DNA of 49,847 bases, taken from assembly GCA_002437415.1 (NCBI GenBank), contig DJPL01000067.1, forward strand, positions 12,269-62,115. The letters are read 5' to 3'. Made by a program: the position numbers and the translations under genes. Of this stretch, positions 31,011-39,947 are shown piece after piece. Each line of letters starts with the position of its first letter. Positions within the stretch are counted from its first letter, which is position 1. The stretch comes from Ruminococcaceae bacterium UBA6413 (GTDB lineage Bacteria; Bacillota; Clostridia; Oscillospirales; Ruminococcaceae). The notes under the pieces are model-generated. The model was not told the DNA's origin and did not search any database. It saw only the letters and a program-made list of their open reading frames with translations.

Positions 31011-32327
31011 TTGGATAAAAAGACTGTTACCGTGATAGGCGCGGGTCTTGCGGGAGTAGAGGCGGCATGGGCGCTTGCAAACAGAGGCTTTTATGTAAGA
31101 CTTTGCGAGATGAAGCCCGAAAAGTATTCGCCCGCCCACAAGTACAAGGGTTTTGCGGAGCTTGTATGCAGTAATTCGCTGAAAAGCGCCGACACTGCCA
31201 GTGCCTGCGGTATGCTTAAGGAAGAAATGCGTTATATGAACTCTGTCACGATGATTGCGGCAGAAAAAACAAAAGTCAGCGCAGGCGGCGCTCTTGCGGT
31301 AAACCGAACGGAGTTTTCCGACGCTGTGACAGAGATGATAACAAATCACCCGGATATAGAGATCGTAAGCGGCGAGATAACCGAGTTCCCCGAAAGCAAT
31401 ACCGTAATAGCTACAGGACCGCTGACGAGCGATATATTTGCAGAGAAGATACAGGAGCGTTGCGGCAGTCCGCTCAGCTTCTATGACGCGGCGGCACCTA
31501 TAGTCACCGCCGAAAGCATAGATATGAGCCTTGCGTTTTTCGCAACACGCTATGACAAGGGCGAGGCTGACTATATCAACTGCCCGATGACAAAGGAAGA
31601 GTACGAGGCGTTTTATAACGAGCTTGTAAACGCAGAGAGCGTACCGCTCAAAAGCTTCGAAAACCTCAAAGTGTATGAGGGCTGTATGCCGGTCGAGGTG
31701 CTGGCAAAGCGGGGAATAGAGAGCGTGCGCTACGGCTGTATGAAGCCTGTCGGTCTTACCGACCCGAGGACAGGCAGACGACCTTATGCCGTTGTTCAGC
31801 TCAGAAAAGAAAACAATGAGGGCACGCTTTATAACCTTGTGGGGTTTCAGACTAACCTGAAATTCGGCGAGCAGAAGAGAGTGTTCTCGATGATAACAGG
31901 TCTTCAGAACGCGGAGTTTGTAAGGTACGGCGTTATGCACAGAAATACATTCCTTAATTCCCCCGGACTGCTTGATAAGAATTTTAAGCTTATCGACAGC
32001 GATAATATCTACTTCGCAGGTCAGATGACAGGCGTTGAGGGATATGTCGAAAGCGCGGCATCGGGAATTATCGCGGGAATAAATCTTGCAAGAGAGCTTA
32101 GCGGTGAAAAGCCGCTCGAACTGCCCGAAACCTGTATGACGGCGGCGCTTGCAAAGCATATAAGCACCGAAAATAAGGACTTTCAGCCGATGGGAGCGAA
32201 TATGGGAATATTACCGCCGCTCCCCGAGAGGATAAAGGACAAGAAGTTAAGATACAGGACGATTGCGGACAGAGGGCTTGAAGATTTAAAAAAGGCGCTC
32301 TGCGAGCAGGGGATCATTAAAGATTAA
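31011..32327 (+). CDS. trmFO: tRNA (uracil-54-C5) methyltransferase, folate-dependent (TrmFO)
   Basis: Makes ribothymidine at position 54 of tRNA using methylenetetrahydrofolate and FAD. The 438-residue protein has the FAD-binding Gly motif VIGAGLAGVEAAWAL (about 7-21), MKPEKYSPAHKYKGFAELVCSNSLKS (family signature), a Cys pair region DYINCPMTKEEY and the C-terminal GQMTGVEGYVESAASG (about 342-357). The start is TTG at 31011 after AAGGA. topA-trmFO order is common in Bacillota. Full length, no oddity. Confidence 0.97.
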   Translation: MDKKTVTVIGAGLAGVEAAWALANRGFYVRLCEMKPEKYSPAHKYKGFAELVCSNSLKSADTASACGMLKEEMRYMNSVTMIAAEKTKVSAGGALAVNRTEFSDAVTEMITNHPDIEIVSGEITEFPESNTVIATGPLTSDIFAEKIQERCGSPLSFYDAAAPIVTAESIDMSLAFFATRYDKGEADYINCPMTKEEYEAFYNELVNAESVPLKSFENLKVYEGCMPVEVLAKRGIESVRYGCMKPVGLTDPRTGRRPYAVVQLRKENNEGTLYNLVGFQTNLKFGEQKRVFSMITGLQNAEFVRYGVMHRNTFLNSPGLLDKNFKLIDSDNIYFAGQMTGVEGYVESAASGIIAGINLARELSGEKPLELPETCMTAALAKHISTENKDFQPMGANMGILPPLPERIKDKKLRYRTIADRGLEDLKKALCEQGIIKD

Positions 32328-32356
32328 AAATTACCGTAATGAAAGGAAAACGAATT

Positions 32357-33355
32357 ATGAAAATAGCTATAGACGCATTCGGCGGAGATAATGCACCCGA
32401 TGAGGTAGTAAAGGGCGCGGTAGCCGCCGTAAAGGAATACGGTGTTGATATTGTACTTACAGGCGACACAACAAAGCTTGACGAGTGCTTTGCAAAGCTC
32501 GGACTGCCCAAGGATCATATCACATTTGAACAGGCTGACGGCGTTATCGAGATAGAAGATAACCCCAAGATGATCTTAAAGGAAAAGAAGAACTGCTCTA
32601 TGGGCGTTGCACTCCGGATGGTAGCGGACGGCAGAGCTGACGCTATGATAAGCGCGGGCAGTACAGCGGCTCTTGTTATGGGCGGCACTCTTATAGTAAA
32701 GCGTATCAAGGGCATAAAGCGCCCCTCGCTCACCCCTATAATGCCGGGTCTTAAGAATATGTACATACTGCTTGACGGCGGTGCAAACGTTGACTGCCGC
32801 CCCGATATGTTAAGACAGTTTGCCGTAATGGGCAGTGTCTATATGAATAAGATTATGGGCGTTGATAACCCTAAGGTCGGACTGCTTAATGTCGGTGCGG
32901 AGGAAGAAAAGGGCAGAGAGCTTGAGCAGGAAACCTACGCGCTTCTCAAAAACAGCACACTTAACTTCACAGGTAATGTGGAAGCAAGAAACGCCGCACT
33001 CGGCGAGGTCGATGTTGTGGTAACCGACGGCTTTACAGGCAACGTTTATCTTAAAACAGTCGAGGGTATGGGCAAGTTTATGAAGGCTTCGCTCAAAAAG
33101 ATATTCTTCCGCAACCTCGGCACAAAGATAGGTGCAATGTTCACGATGAAGGGTATCAAGGAAATAAGCAAGCAGATGGATTACAGAGAAACAGGAGGTT
33201 CGCCGCTTCTCGGTACTGCAAAGCCCGTGCTCAAGGCGCACGGAAGCAGTGACGCTCTTGCATTCAAGAACGCCGTAAGACAGGCTAAGAATTTCGTAGA
33301 AAGAAACGTTATCGCAGAGATGGAAAAGGTGCTGTCGGAAAATACGGAAGACTGA
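32357..33355 (+). CDS. plsX: Phosphate acyltransferase PlsX
   Basis: Converts acyl-ACP to acyl-phosphate for membrane lipid synthesis. The 332-residue protein begins MKIAIDAFGGDNAPDEVVKG and has CSMGVALRMVADGRADAMISAGSTAALV (about 77-104), RPSLTPIMPG, LLDGGANVDCRPDML and a C-terminal VVTDGFTGNVYLKTVEG. The ATG at 32357 is nine bases after GAAAGGA; an in-frame ATG 18 bases earlier precedes the site. Usually acpP lies between plsX and rnc; here rnc follows directly, after a G/C hairpin at 33366-33386. Confidence 0.96.
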   Translation: MKIAIDAFGGDNAPDEVVKGAVAAVKEYGVDIVLTGDTTKLDECFAKLGLPKDHITFEQADGVIEIEDNPKMILKEKKNCSMGVALRMVADGRADAMISAGSTAALVMGGTLIVKRIKGIKRPSLTPIMPGLKNMYILLDGGANVDCRPDMLRQFAVMGSVYMNKIMGVDNPKVGLLNVGAEEEKGRELEQETYALLKNSTLNFTGNVEARNAALGEVDVVVTDGFTGNVYLKTVEGMGKFMKASLKKIFFRNLGTKIGAMFTMKGIKEISKQMDYRETGGSPLLGTAKPVLKAHGSSDALAFKNAVRQAKNFVERNVIAEMEKVLSENTED

Positions 33356-33365
33356 TTTTTGCTTG

Positions 33366-33386
33366 CGGGAGGGTAGCCCCCTCCCG
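33366..33386 (+). repeat. G/C-rich hairpin between plsX and rnc
   Basis: CGGGAGGG (33366-33373), loop TAGCC and CCCTCCCG (33379-33386) form a perfect 8-bp stem. Its loop/stem design with a central TAGCC resembles the GTA-loop hairpins before topA and rpsU. It lies 25 bases before the rnc start. Confidence 0.6.
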
Positions 33387-33410
33387 TGAGAATTATTGAA
33401 AGGAAAAGAA

Positions 33411-34091
33411 ATGACAGAGCTTGAACAGATAATAGGCTATACGTTCAAAAATCCCGAGCTTTTGAAAGAAGCTCTCACTCATTCGTCATACACAAACGGC
33501 AAACATCTGCGCAGTAACGAGCGCCTTGAATTTTTAGGCGACAGCGTGCTGAGCATCGTTGTGTCCGAGCATCTCTTTGAAAATCTTACAAATCTGCCAG
33601 AAGGACAGCTGACTAAGATAAGAGCAAGCGTTGTGTGTGAAAATGCGCTTTATCCCTTTGCAAGGAAAATAGATTTGGGCAAGTATATTTTCCTGGGAAA
33701 AGGAGAAGAGCATACAGGCGGCAGAGATCGCCACTCTATACTCGCGGACGCGTTCGAGGCGCTGATAGCGGCAATATACCTTGACGGCGGATTTGAAGCG
33801 GCAAAGAATTTCATACTGCCGTTTATTCCTCCGCTCGATAAGCTGAGTACAGGCAAATTCCTGCTCGGCGACTACAAGACGGTATTGCAGGAGATAATCC
33901 AGCAGAACCCCGAAGAGCGCGTTACCTATGAGATAAGCGACGAGTGCGGTCAGGCGCATAACAAGCAGTTCACCGCGAACGTGCTTCTCAACGGTCAGAT
34001 AATCGGCACAGGCAAGGGAAAGAGCAAGAAAGAAGCGGAGCAGAACGCCGCAAAAGAGGCTATAAGCCTTATGGGATATGAAACAAACTAA
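33411..34091 (+). CDS. rnc: Ribonuclease III
   Basis: Cleaves double-stranded RNA in rRNA and mRNA processing. The 226-residue protein has the catalytic signature NERLEFLGDSVLSIVV (about 39-54), HSILADAFEALIAAIYLDGG (about 109-128, metal-binding Asp/Glu) and a C-terminal dsRNA-binding domain ending GKGKSKKEAEQNAAKEAI. ATG at 33411 follows GAAAGGAAAAGAA. It overlaps the next gene by 14 bases, in the order rnc-radical SAM-smc-ftsY seen in related Bacillota. Confidence 0.97.
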   Translation: MTELEQIIGYTFKNPELLKEALTHSSYTNGKHLRSNERLEFLGDSVLSIVVSEHLFENLTNLPEGQLTKIRASVVCENALYPFARKIDLGKYIFLGKGEEHTGGRDRHSILADAFEALIAAIYLDGGFEAAKNFILPFIPPLDKLSTGKFLLGDYKTVLQEIIQQNPEERVTYEISDECGQAHNKQFTANVLLNGQIIGTGKGKSKKEAEQNAAKEAISLMGYETN

Positions 34092-35070
34092 CATTTCGGT
34101 ATTTATACCGCATTACGGCTGTAAGCATATATGCAGCTTCTGCAATCAGAAGACGATAAGCGGACACAGTGAGCCGGTCACCGAAAAGGAGCTTGAAAGC
34201 ATACTCGAGGGTCAGCTTGAAAATCTTAAAAACAGCAAAACAAGAGCGCAGATAGCGTTTTTCGGCGGCAGCTTTACCGCAATAGACCGCGATTATATGA
34301 TAAGACTGCTTGCTGTGGCAAAGCGCTATATCGACGCATACCCCGAGCAGTATGACGGTATACGTTGCTCCACAAGACCCGACTGCATAGATGAAGAGAT
34401 ACTTGATATTTTGAAAAAATACGGTATGACGGCGATAGAGCTTGGTGCGCAGAGTATGAACGACGAGGTGCTTCGTGCTAACCGCAGAGGTCACACGGCG
34501 GAAGATGTAAGACGTGCGTCGCGGCTTATAAAGCAGTACGGCTTTGAGCTCGGACTTCAGATGATGACAGGGCTGTACAAGGACACTGAGCAGTACTGCA
34601 TTGATACGGCAAACGAATTTATCGCGCTTCACTGCGACACGGTGAGGATATACCCGACCGTTATACTTAAAAACACGGAGCTTGGCAGACTGCACGAGAG
34701 CGGCGTGTACGACAGTTTTACATTTGAGCAGACGACAAGGCTTTGCGCAAAGCTGCTCGATATGTTCAATAAGGCGGGAGTTGCGGTTATCCGTATGGGA
34801 CTGCACGCGAGCCGTGACGTTGAGCAGAATATGATCGGCGGAGTATATCACCCGGCACTGCGCGAGATAGCCGAGAGCATATTATATCTTGATAAAATGA
34901 ATGCCATGTGCGAGGACGGGGGAAAGTATGTCTTCTACACGGACAAGCGTAATATAAGCAAAATTATAGGACAGAGCGGAGCTAACCGCGAAGCGCTTTC
35001 ACAGCGCGGGATTTCCTTTAAAATAAAGGAAGAGAAGGGCACGGATTTCCGTGCGGAGAGGATCGGTTAA
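34078..35070 (+). CDS. Radical SAM protein, Elp3-like
   Basis: The 330-residue protein has a radical SAM cluster site GCKHICSFCNQ (Cys-x3-Cys-x2-Cys at about 15-22), FFGGSFTAID (about 62-71), CSTRPDCIDEEIL (about 98-110), IELGAQSMNDEVLRANRRGH (about 121-140) and YPTVILKNTEL. The layout is that of Elp3/MiaB-class radical SAM enzymes of the type often found between rnc and smc in Clostridia. The substrate is unknown; there is no acetyltransferase domain of eukaryotic Elp3. It overlaps rnc by 14 bases and shares one base (TAATG) with smc, so expression is coupled. Confidence 0.85.
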   Translation: MKQTNISVFIPHYGCKHICSFCNQKTISGHSEPVTEKELESILEGQLENLKNSKTRAQIAFFGGSFTAIDRDYMIRLLAVAKRYIDAYPEQYDGIRCSTRPDCIDEEILDILKKYGMTAIELGAQSMNDEVLRANRRGHTAEDVRRASRLIKQYGFELGLQMMTGLYKDTEQYCIDTANEFIALHCDTVRIYPTVILKNTELGRLHESGVYDSFTFEQTTRLCAKLLDMFNKAGVAVIRMGLHASRDVEQNMIGGVYHPALREIAESILYLDKMNAMCEDGGKYVFYTDKRNISKIIGQSGANREALSQRGISFKIKEEKGTDFRAERIG

Positions 35071-38000
35071 TGTTTTTTAAATCTATGGAAATATACGGGT
35101 TCAAATCGTTTCCCGATAAGACCATACTGCATTTTGACAAAAGAATGACCGCTGTTGTCGGAAGCAACGGCAACGGCAAAAGTAATATAAGTGACGCACT
35201 GCGCTGGGTAATGGGAGAGCAGGGCGCTAAAAGTCTGCGCGGAGATAAAATGGAGGATGTTATCTTTCACGGCACTGTGCGCAGAAAGCCCATGGGCTTT
35301 GCCAGCGTAACGCTGACTATAGACAATCAAGACAGAGCGCTCAGGGTAGACAGCGATGAGGTAGTAATATCCCGTAAGCTGTACAGAAGCGGCGAGTCCG
35401 AGTACAAGATAAACGGCGCAAAGACGCTTCTCAAAAACATAAACGAGCTTTTTATGGGCACAGGTCTCGGTCGTGACGGCTACAGCGTTATCGGTCAGGG
35501 CAAGGTATCGGAAATAGTAGAGTCGGGCGGAAGCAAGCGCCGCGAGGTGTTTGAAGAAGCGGCAGGCGTTTCAAAATTCTTAGCGCAAAAAAAGGACGCG
35601 GAGAACAAGCTCAAACGCACCGAGGACAATTTACTTCGTATCCGTGATATAGCATCGGAGCTTGAAACAAGACTTCCCGTGCTTGAAAAGCAGGCGGCAA
35701 AGGCAAAAAAGGCAAAGGAACTGCTTGCAAGAGAAGAAGACCTCGACATTACCGTAAGTATGTACGAGCTGTCCGCACTTGAAAAGACGATCTCCGAAGC
35801 CGAAGATAAGCTTCTTCTCAGCAAGGCTGAGTGCGAAAACCTTGACAGGGACATAGCAAAGCTCGAAGCCGAGGAAGAGGATAACAACAACCGCAGAATG
35901 ACGCTCCGCGCCGAGCTTGAAAAGCTGAAAGCGGGTAGCGACGCGGCAAGAGACCGCATAGGCGACATCAAGGCGGAGATCGCCGTACTGCATAACGACA
36001 TTTCCCACGCAGAGGAAACCATCGCCGAAGCCGAAAAGCAGATCAAGGACGGCAAGAGCGGCAAGGCACGTCTTGAAGAGGATAAGAAAACCCTTGAAAA
36101 TGAGATAGAAGAAAAGCAGACATTCATCGCACAGCTGAAAGCCGACAGTGAAAAGCTTACAGAAGAGCTCACCGGCATAGATGCCGAGGGCGAAACGCTC
36201 TCGGGTGAGTACAGACAGCTTGATGAAAAGCAAGGACAGCTGTATCTCAAAAGGACACAGCTGCAGCTTTCCATACAGCAGATAGAGTCGACCTCCGAGC
36301 AGCTGTCAAAGCGCAAGGAAGAGCTCACAAGAACCGCCGAAAATGCGGCGGCAGAAGCCAAGACACAGAGAATAAAGCTCACCGATACAGATGAGGAGCT
36401 CGAACAGGCTAAGGAAGAAAAAGCAGAAGCCGAAAACAAGCTGACAGGCTACAAAAAGCTGTTTGCAAATAAGAACGACAAGCTGAAAACAGCGGGTCAG
36501 ACGCTCGAAGCGCTCCGCAAGGAGTACGAAACCAAAGCCTCACGCTACCAGGTCCTTGACGAGATAGACAAGAATATGGCGGGCTTCCAGTCGAGCGTAA
36601 AGTCGGTCATTATGGCAGACAGACAGGGTCGACTCAGCGGCATAAGAGGTACGGTCGCCGATATAATCAGCGTTGACAAGCGCTACACCGTGGCTATAGA
36701 AATAGCTCTCGGCGGCATTATGCAGAACATTGTCACCGACAACGAGGAAGCGGCAAAGCGCAGTATGCGCTACCTTAAAGAAAACAATCTCGGACGTGCC
36801 ACGTTCCTCCCGCTCACATGCGTAAAGGGAAAAATGCTCGAGGTCGGCGGACTGAGTAACGAGAGCGGCTTTGAGGGTATGGCTTGCGACCTTGTCGAAT
36901 ACGACAAACTGTATGACGGCATAGTAAAATCCATACTCGGCAAAACGGCGGTAGTTGAAGATATCGACACGGCATCGTTTATAGCCAAAAAGTACGGATA
37001 CCGTTTCAGGATAGTAACGCTTGACGGTCAGGTCATAAACGCAGGCGGTTCGTTCACCGGCGGTAGCGTAAGAAATGACGCGGGCATAATCGCACGAAAG
37101 CAGGAGCTTGCTCTGTTATCCGAGCAGATTGAAAAGCTGAATACAAAGATAAAGGACGAGAGCGAACAGCTTAAGCCGCTCCAGGCGGAGGTCGCCAAGA
37201 TGGCGGCTGAGATGGAGGGCTTTGCCGAAACCGTATCGCAGTGCGAGCCTAAGATCGCACGACTTGAAGCTCAGCATGACGGTATAAAACAGCTCCTGTC
37301 ACAGCTCACCGCACAGCGCGACAGCGCCGAGGAACAGCTTGACGCGCAGGAAAGAGCCGAGAATGACGGCAGAAAGCTCCTTAGTGATACAAGGTCACAG
37401 CTTGAAAGCGTGCTTGCCGAGATAGAAAAGAACGAAGCGGCTCTGTCACAGCAGAGAAGCGGACTTGATGCGGCTGAGGACAAGAGAAAAACGCTTGCTG
37501 ATAAGATACAGAAGAACAATATGGATATTCTGTCGGTAAACGGCGATATATCGAATATCCGCACAAGAATAGAGGGTATAGAAGCGTCTGTAGCGGCGCT
37601 CAGCGACGGCGGAAGCGAACAACTGAAGAAAATAGAAGAGCTTAAAAACAGCATTGAGCAGAAGAACAGCGTTATAGCGCAAAAGACGGCTCAGACCGAG
37701 GAAATAGCAAAATCGGCGGGCGACAACGAAAAGGCTATAGCCGATAACGTTTCGCTTACAAATGCGGCTGAAAAGCGTATCAGCGAGATAAACAAGTCGA
37801 TAAGAGAGCTTACCGAGGCAAAGGAAAAGTTCAGCGCAGACCTTGCCCGTCAGGAAGAGCGCAAAGGCTCGGCGGAAAGCCAGACCGAGAAGATAATTTC
37901 GGGACTGTGGGATAAGTACGAGATGACGCGCAGTGAAGCGCGAGAACGTGCAAAGCCCGTTGATGACGCGGGTATATTTATGCTGAAGGCTGAGCTTGCC

Positions 38001-38648
38001 GAGATAAAGCGCAGTATCGCGGCGCTCGGTAGCGTAAACTACAGCTCAATAGAAGAGCTTGAAGAGGTATCAGAGCGTTACGGCGTGCTTGCCGAGCAGT
38101 TAAAGGACGTTGAAACGTCCAAAAAGGAGCTTGAAAACCTGATTGCAGATCTGATAAAGGATATAAAGCAGAGATTTACAGAGAGCTTTGAAGCTATCAA
38201 CAACCATTTCGGAATGCTGTTCAGTGAGATATTCGGCGGCGGTGAAGCAAGACTTCAGCTGTCCGACCCGGACGATGTGTTGAATTCCGATGTCGAGATA
38301 TACGCCGCACCTCCGGGAAAGGTCATAAAGAGCCTGTCGCTGTTATCCGGCGGCGAAAAATCAATGGTAGCGCTGACAATATACCTTGCGATATTACTGC
38401 ACAGACCTACACCGTTCTGTATGCTCGATGAGGTCGATGCGGCGCTTGACGAGGCCAATGTACAGAAGTACGCTACATATCTTAAGCGCTTCTCACATAA
38501 CACTCAGCTGATGGTAATTACCCACAGAAGAGGTACAATAGAGCTGTGCGATGTGCTGTATGGCGTTTATATGCAGGAAAAGGGCGTATCCGGACTGTTA
38601 AGGCAGGAGTTCAGCGAGGAATTTTTAAACGAGCTTGAAAACTCGTAA
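35070..38648 (+). CDS. smc: Chromosome segregation protein SMC
   Basis: Condenses and segregates chromosomes as a coiled-coil dimer ATPase. The 1192-residue protein has the N-terminal ATPase half (KSFPDKTILHF, Walker A GSNGNGKSNISDAL at about 32-45), long coiled coils at about 170-500 and 665-1010, and a hinge at about 510-665 (GTVADIISVDKRYTVAIE, GGIMQNIV). The C-terminal half has signature SLLSGGEKSMVALTIYLAIL and Walker B FCMLDEVDAALDEANV. The ATG shares a base with the stop of the radical SAM gene. smc is followed by an S41 peptidase and ftsY; in many relatives ftsY follows directly. Confidence 0.98.
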   Translation: MFFKSMEIYGFKSFPDKTILHFDKRMTAVVGSNGNGKSNISDALRWVMGEQGAKSLRGDKMEDVIFHGTVRRKPMGFASVTLTIDNQDRALRVDSDEVVISRKLYRSGESEYKINGAKTLLKNINELFMGTGLGRDGYSVIGQGKVSEIVESGGSKRREVFEEAAGVSKFLAQKKDAENKLKRTEDNLLRIRDIASELETRLPVLEKQAAKAKKAKELLAREEDLDITVSMYELSALEKTISEAEDKLLLSKAECENLDRDIAKLEAEEEDNNNRRMTLRAELEKLKAGSDAARDRIGDIKAEIAVLHNDISHAEETIAEAEKQIKDGKSGKARLEEDKKTLENEIEEKQTFIAQLKADSEKLTEELTGIDAEGETLSGEYRQLDEKQGQLYLKRTQLQLSIQQIESTSEQLSKRKEELTRTAENAAAEAKTQRIKLTDTDEELEQAKEEKAEAENKLTGYKKLFANKNDKLKTAGQTLEALRKEYETKASRYQVLDEIDKNMAGFQSSVKSVIMADRQGRLSGIRGTVADIISVDKRYTVAIEIALGGIMQNIVTDNEEAAKRSMRYLKENNLGRATFLPLTCVKGKMLEVGGLSNESGFEGMACDLVEYDKLYDGIVKSILGKTAVVEDIDTASFIAKKYGYRFRIVTLDGQVINAGGSFTGGSVRNDAGIIARKQELALLSEQIEKLNTKIKDESEQLKPLQAEVAKMAAEMEGFAETVSQCEPKIARLEAQHDGIKQLLSQLTAQRDSAEEQLDAQERAENDGRKLLSDTRSQLESVLAEIEKNEAALSQQRSGLDAAEDKRKTLADKIQKNNMDILSVNGDISNIRTRIEGIEASVAALSDGGSEQLKKIEELKNSIEQKNSVIAQKTAQTEEIAKSAGDNEKAIADNVSLTNAAEKRISEINKSIRELTEAKEKFSADLARQEERKGSAESQTEKIISGLWDKYEMTRSEARERAKPVDDAGIFMLKAELAEIKRSIAALGSVNYSSIEELEEVSERYGVLAEQLKDVETSKKELENLIADLIKDIKQRFTESFEAINNHFGMLFSEIFGGGEARLQLSDPDDVLNSDVEIYAAPPGKVIKSLSLLSGGEKSMVALTIYLAILLHRPTPFCMLDEVDAALDEANVQKYATYLKRFSHNTQLMVITHRRGTIELCDVLYGVYMQEKGVSGLLRQEFSEEFLNELENS

Positions 38649-38679
38649 CGGAAACGTATATGAAATATCGGGGGTAAAA

Positions 38680-39933
38680 ATGAAAAAATTAAGAGTAACA
38701 GCTGTTGTGCTTGCCGTTATTCTTGCGGTGAGCGGTATAGTGCTTAAAATAAGCGGCGCAGAAGACAATACTGAACCGACTTTACCGCTTGATACCGTAC
38801 TCAGTACCGAGCAGGCACAAAAAGACTTTAAATATGTTTATGATGCGGTAAGAGCAAATCACCCGGCTTTTCTGATTGACGAATACACAGAGAAAAAATT
38901 CGGAGAAACCTATATATCTTTGCGTAAAGAGCTGTCAGATAAGGAGCAGATAACAGTAAACGAGCTGTGGGAAATGTCGGCAAAGCTTGTATGTACGCTT
39001 GACGACGCGCATACGATAGTTACCGTATCGGGTACACAGTATGTCAGCGGCGGAGATGAGATAAGCAGCGCATATGAAAACGGCACGCTTGTATCAATTG
39101 ACGGTATATCGGCTGACAGTATGAAGGAGCACTTCAAAAACGTGTTCCCATATGAGCCGCAGGTCAGCTTCTATGCGGACTATATGTTCGGCGTGGCTCT
39201 GGAATACGGCAGTTGGCTTACGCTCCTCGGTGCAGATATATCCGACGGAATAGATGTCGTTATCGGCGAAAACAGCGAAGCAAAGCATTTTGATATGACC
39301 GATGAACCGCCTGCAAGAAAACAGCTCGAGCTTTGCTCATATAAAATTGACAAGGAAAATTCACTCGGTATTTTCACACTCAACCGTTGTGAAATGTCGG
39401 GAGAATACACCGATAAGTTGTCGGAATTTTTCGGCAAAGTAAAAGATAATGATATAAAAAACGTAGCTGTTGATCTGCGCAGTAACGGCGGCGGAACAAC
39501 AGAAGTCATAAACGAATTTCTGAGATATATAAATATAAGCGACTATAAGCTGTTCGGCGGAACGGATATACGAATCGGCGGAAATCTGATCTCGTACCGT
39601 GACGAGATAACGCCTAACAAGCACGTTGAGAACGCCTTTGACGGTAATATCTATGTACTGACATCACAATACACGTTCAGCTCGGCAATGGACTTTGCAA
39701 CTGTGATACAGGATAACGGCATAGGCAAGGTGATAGGCGAAACACCGGGAAATATGCCCACCGCATACGGCGACAAGCTGAGCTTTCAGTTGCCCGAGTC
39801 AAAGCTTGTACTCAGCGTATCATATAAGAAATTCTACCGTGCAGATATGACAAAGAGCATAGAACCGCTTATCCCCGACTATACGGTCGATGCCGACAAG
39901 GCTGAGGAAAAGCTGGTTGAATATATAAAGTAG
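38680..39933 (+). CDS. S41 family peptidase, membrane-anchored or secreted
   Basis: The 417-residue protein begins with a signal or anchor segment (about 6-24, AVVLAVILAVSGIVLKI). The S41 fold shows AVDLRSNGGGTTEVINEFL (about 263-281) and LTSQYTFSSAMDFATVIQDNG (about 327-347), where the catalytic Ser would lie in TFSSAM, followed by KVIGETPGNMPTAYGD. No clear PDZ domain is present; the N-terminal part (40-230) is helical plus a small beta domain. The target is unknown. The ATG at 38680 follows GGGGGT; an earlier in-frame ATG at 38635 overlaps smc. It sits between smc and ftsY, an unusual place. Confidence 0.8.
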   Translation: MKKLRVTAVVLAVILAVSGIVLKISGAEDNTEPTLPLDTVLSTEQAQKDFKYVYDAVRANHPAFLIDEYTEKKFGETYISLRKELSDKEQITVNELWEMSAKLVCTLDDAHTIVTVSGTQYVSGGDEISSAYENGTLVSIDGISADSMKEHFKNVFPYEPQVSFYADYMFGVALEYGSWLTLLGADISDGIDVVIGENSEAKHFDMTDEPPARKQLELCSYKIDKENSLGIFTLNRCEMSGEYTDKLSEFFGKVKDNDIKNVAVDLRSNGGGTTEVINEFLRYINISDYKLFGGTDIRIGGNLISYRDEITPNKHVENAFDGNIYVLTSQYTFSSAMDFATVIQDNGIGKVIGETPGNMPTAYGDKLSFQLPESKLVLSVSYKKFYRADMTKSIEPLIPDYTVDADKAEEKLVEYIK

Positions 39934-39947
39934 GAGTTAAATTTTCA

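Noticed and set aside
30831..32159. Minus-strand 442-codon frame across topA/trmFO
   Set aside because: Shadow frame of topA and trmFO, rich in Cys/Tyr/Arg, no known motif and no ribosome site.
35495..36439. Minus-strand Ser-rich frame inside smc
   Set aside because: Ser/Phe-rich composition is what the reverse of Glu/Lys-rich coiled-coil codons gives; smc covers the region.
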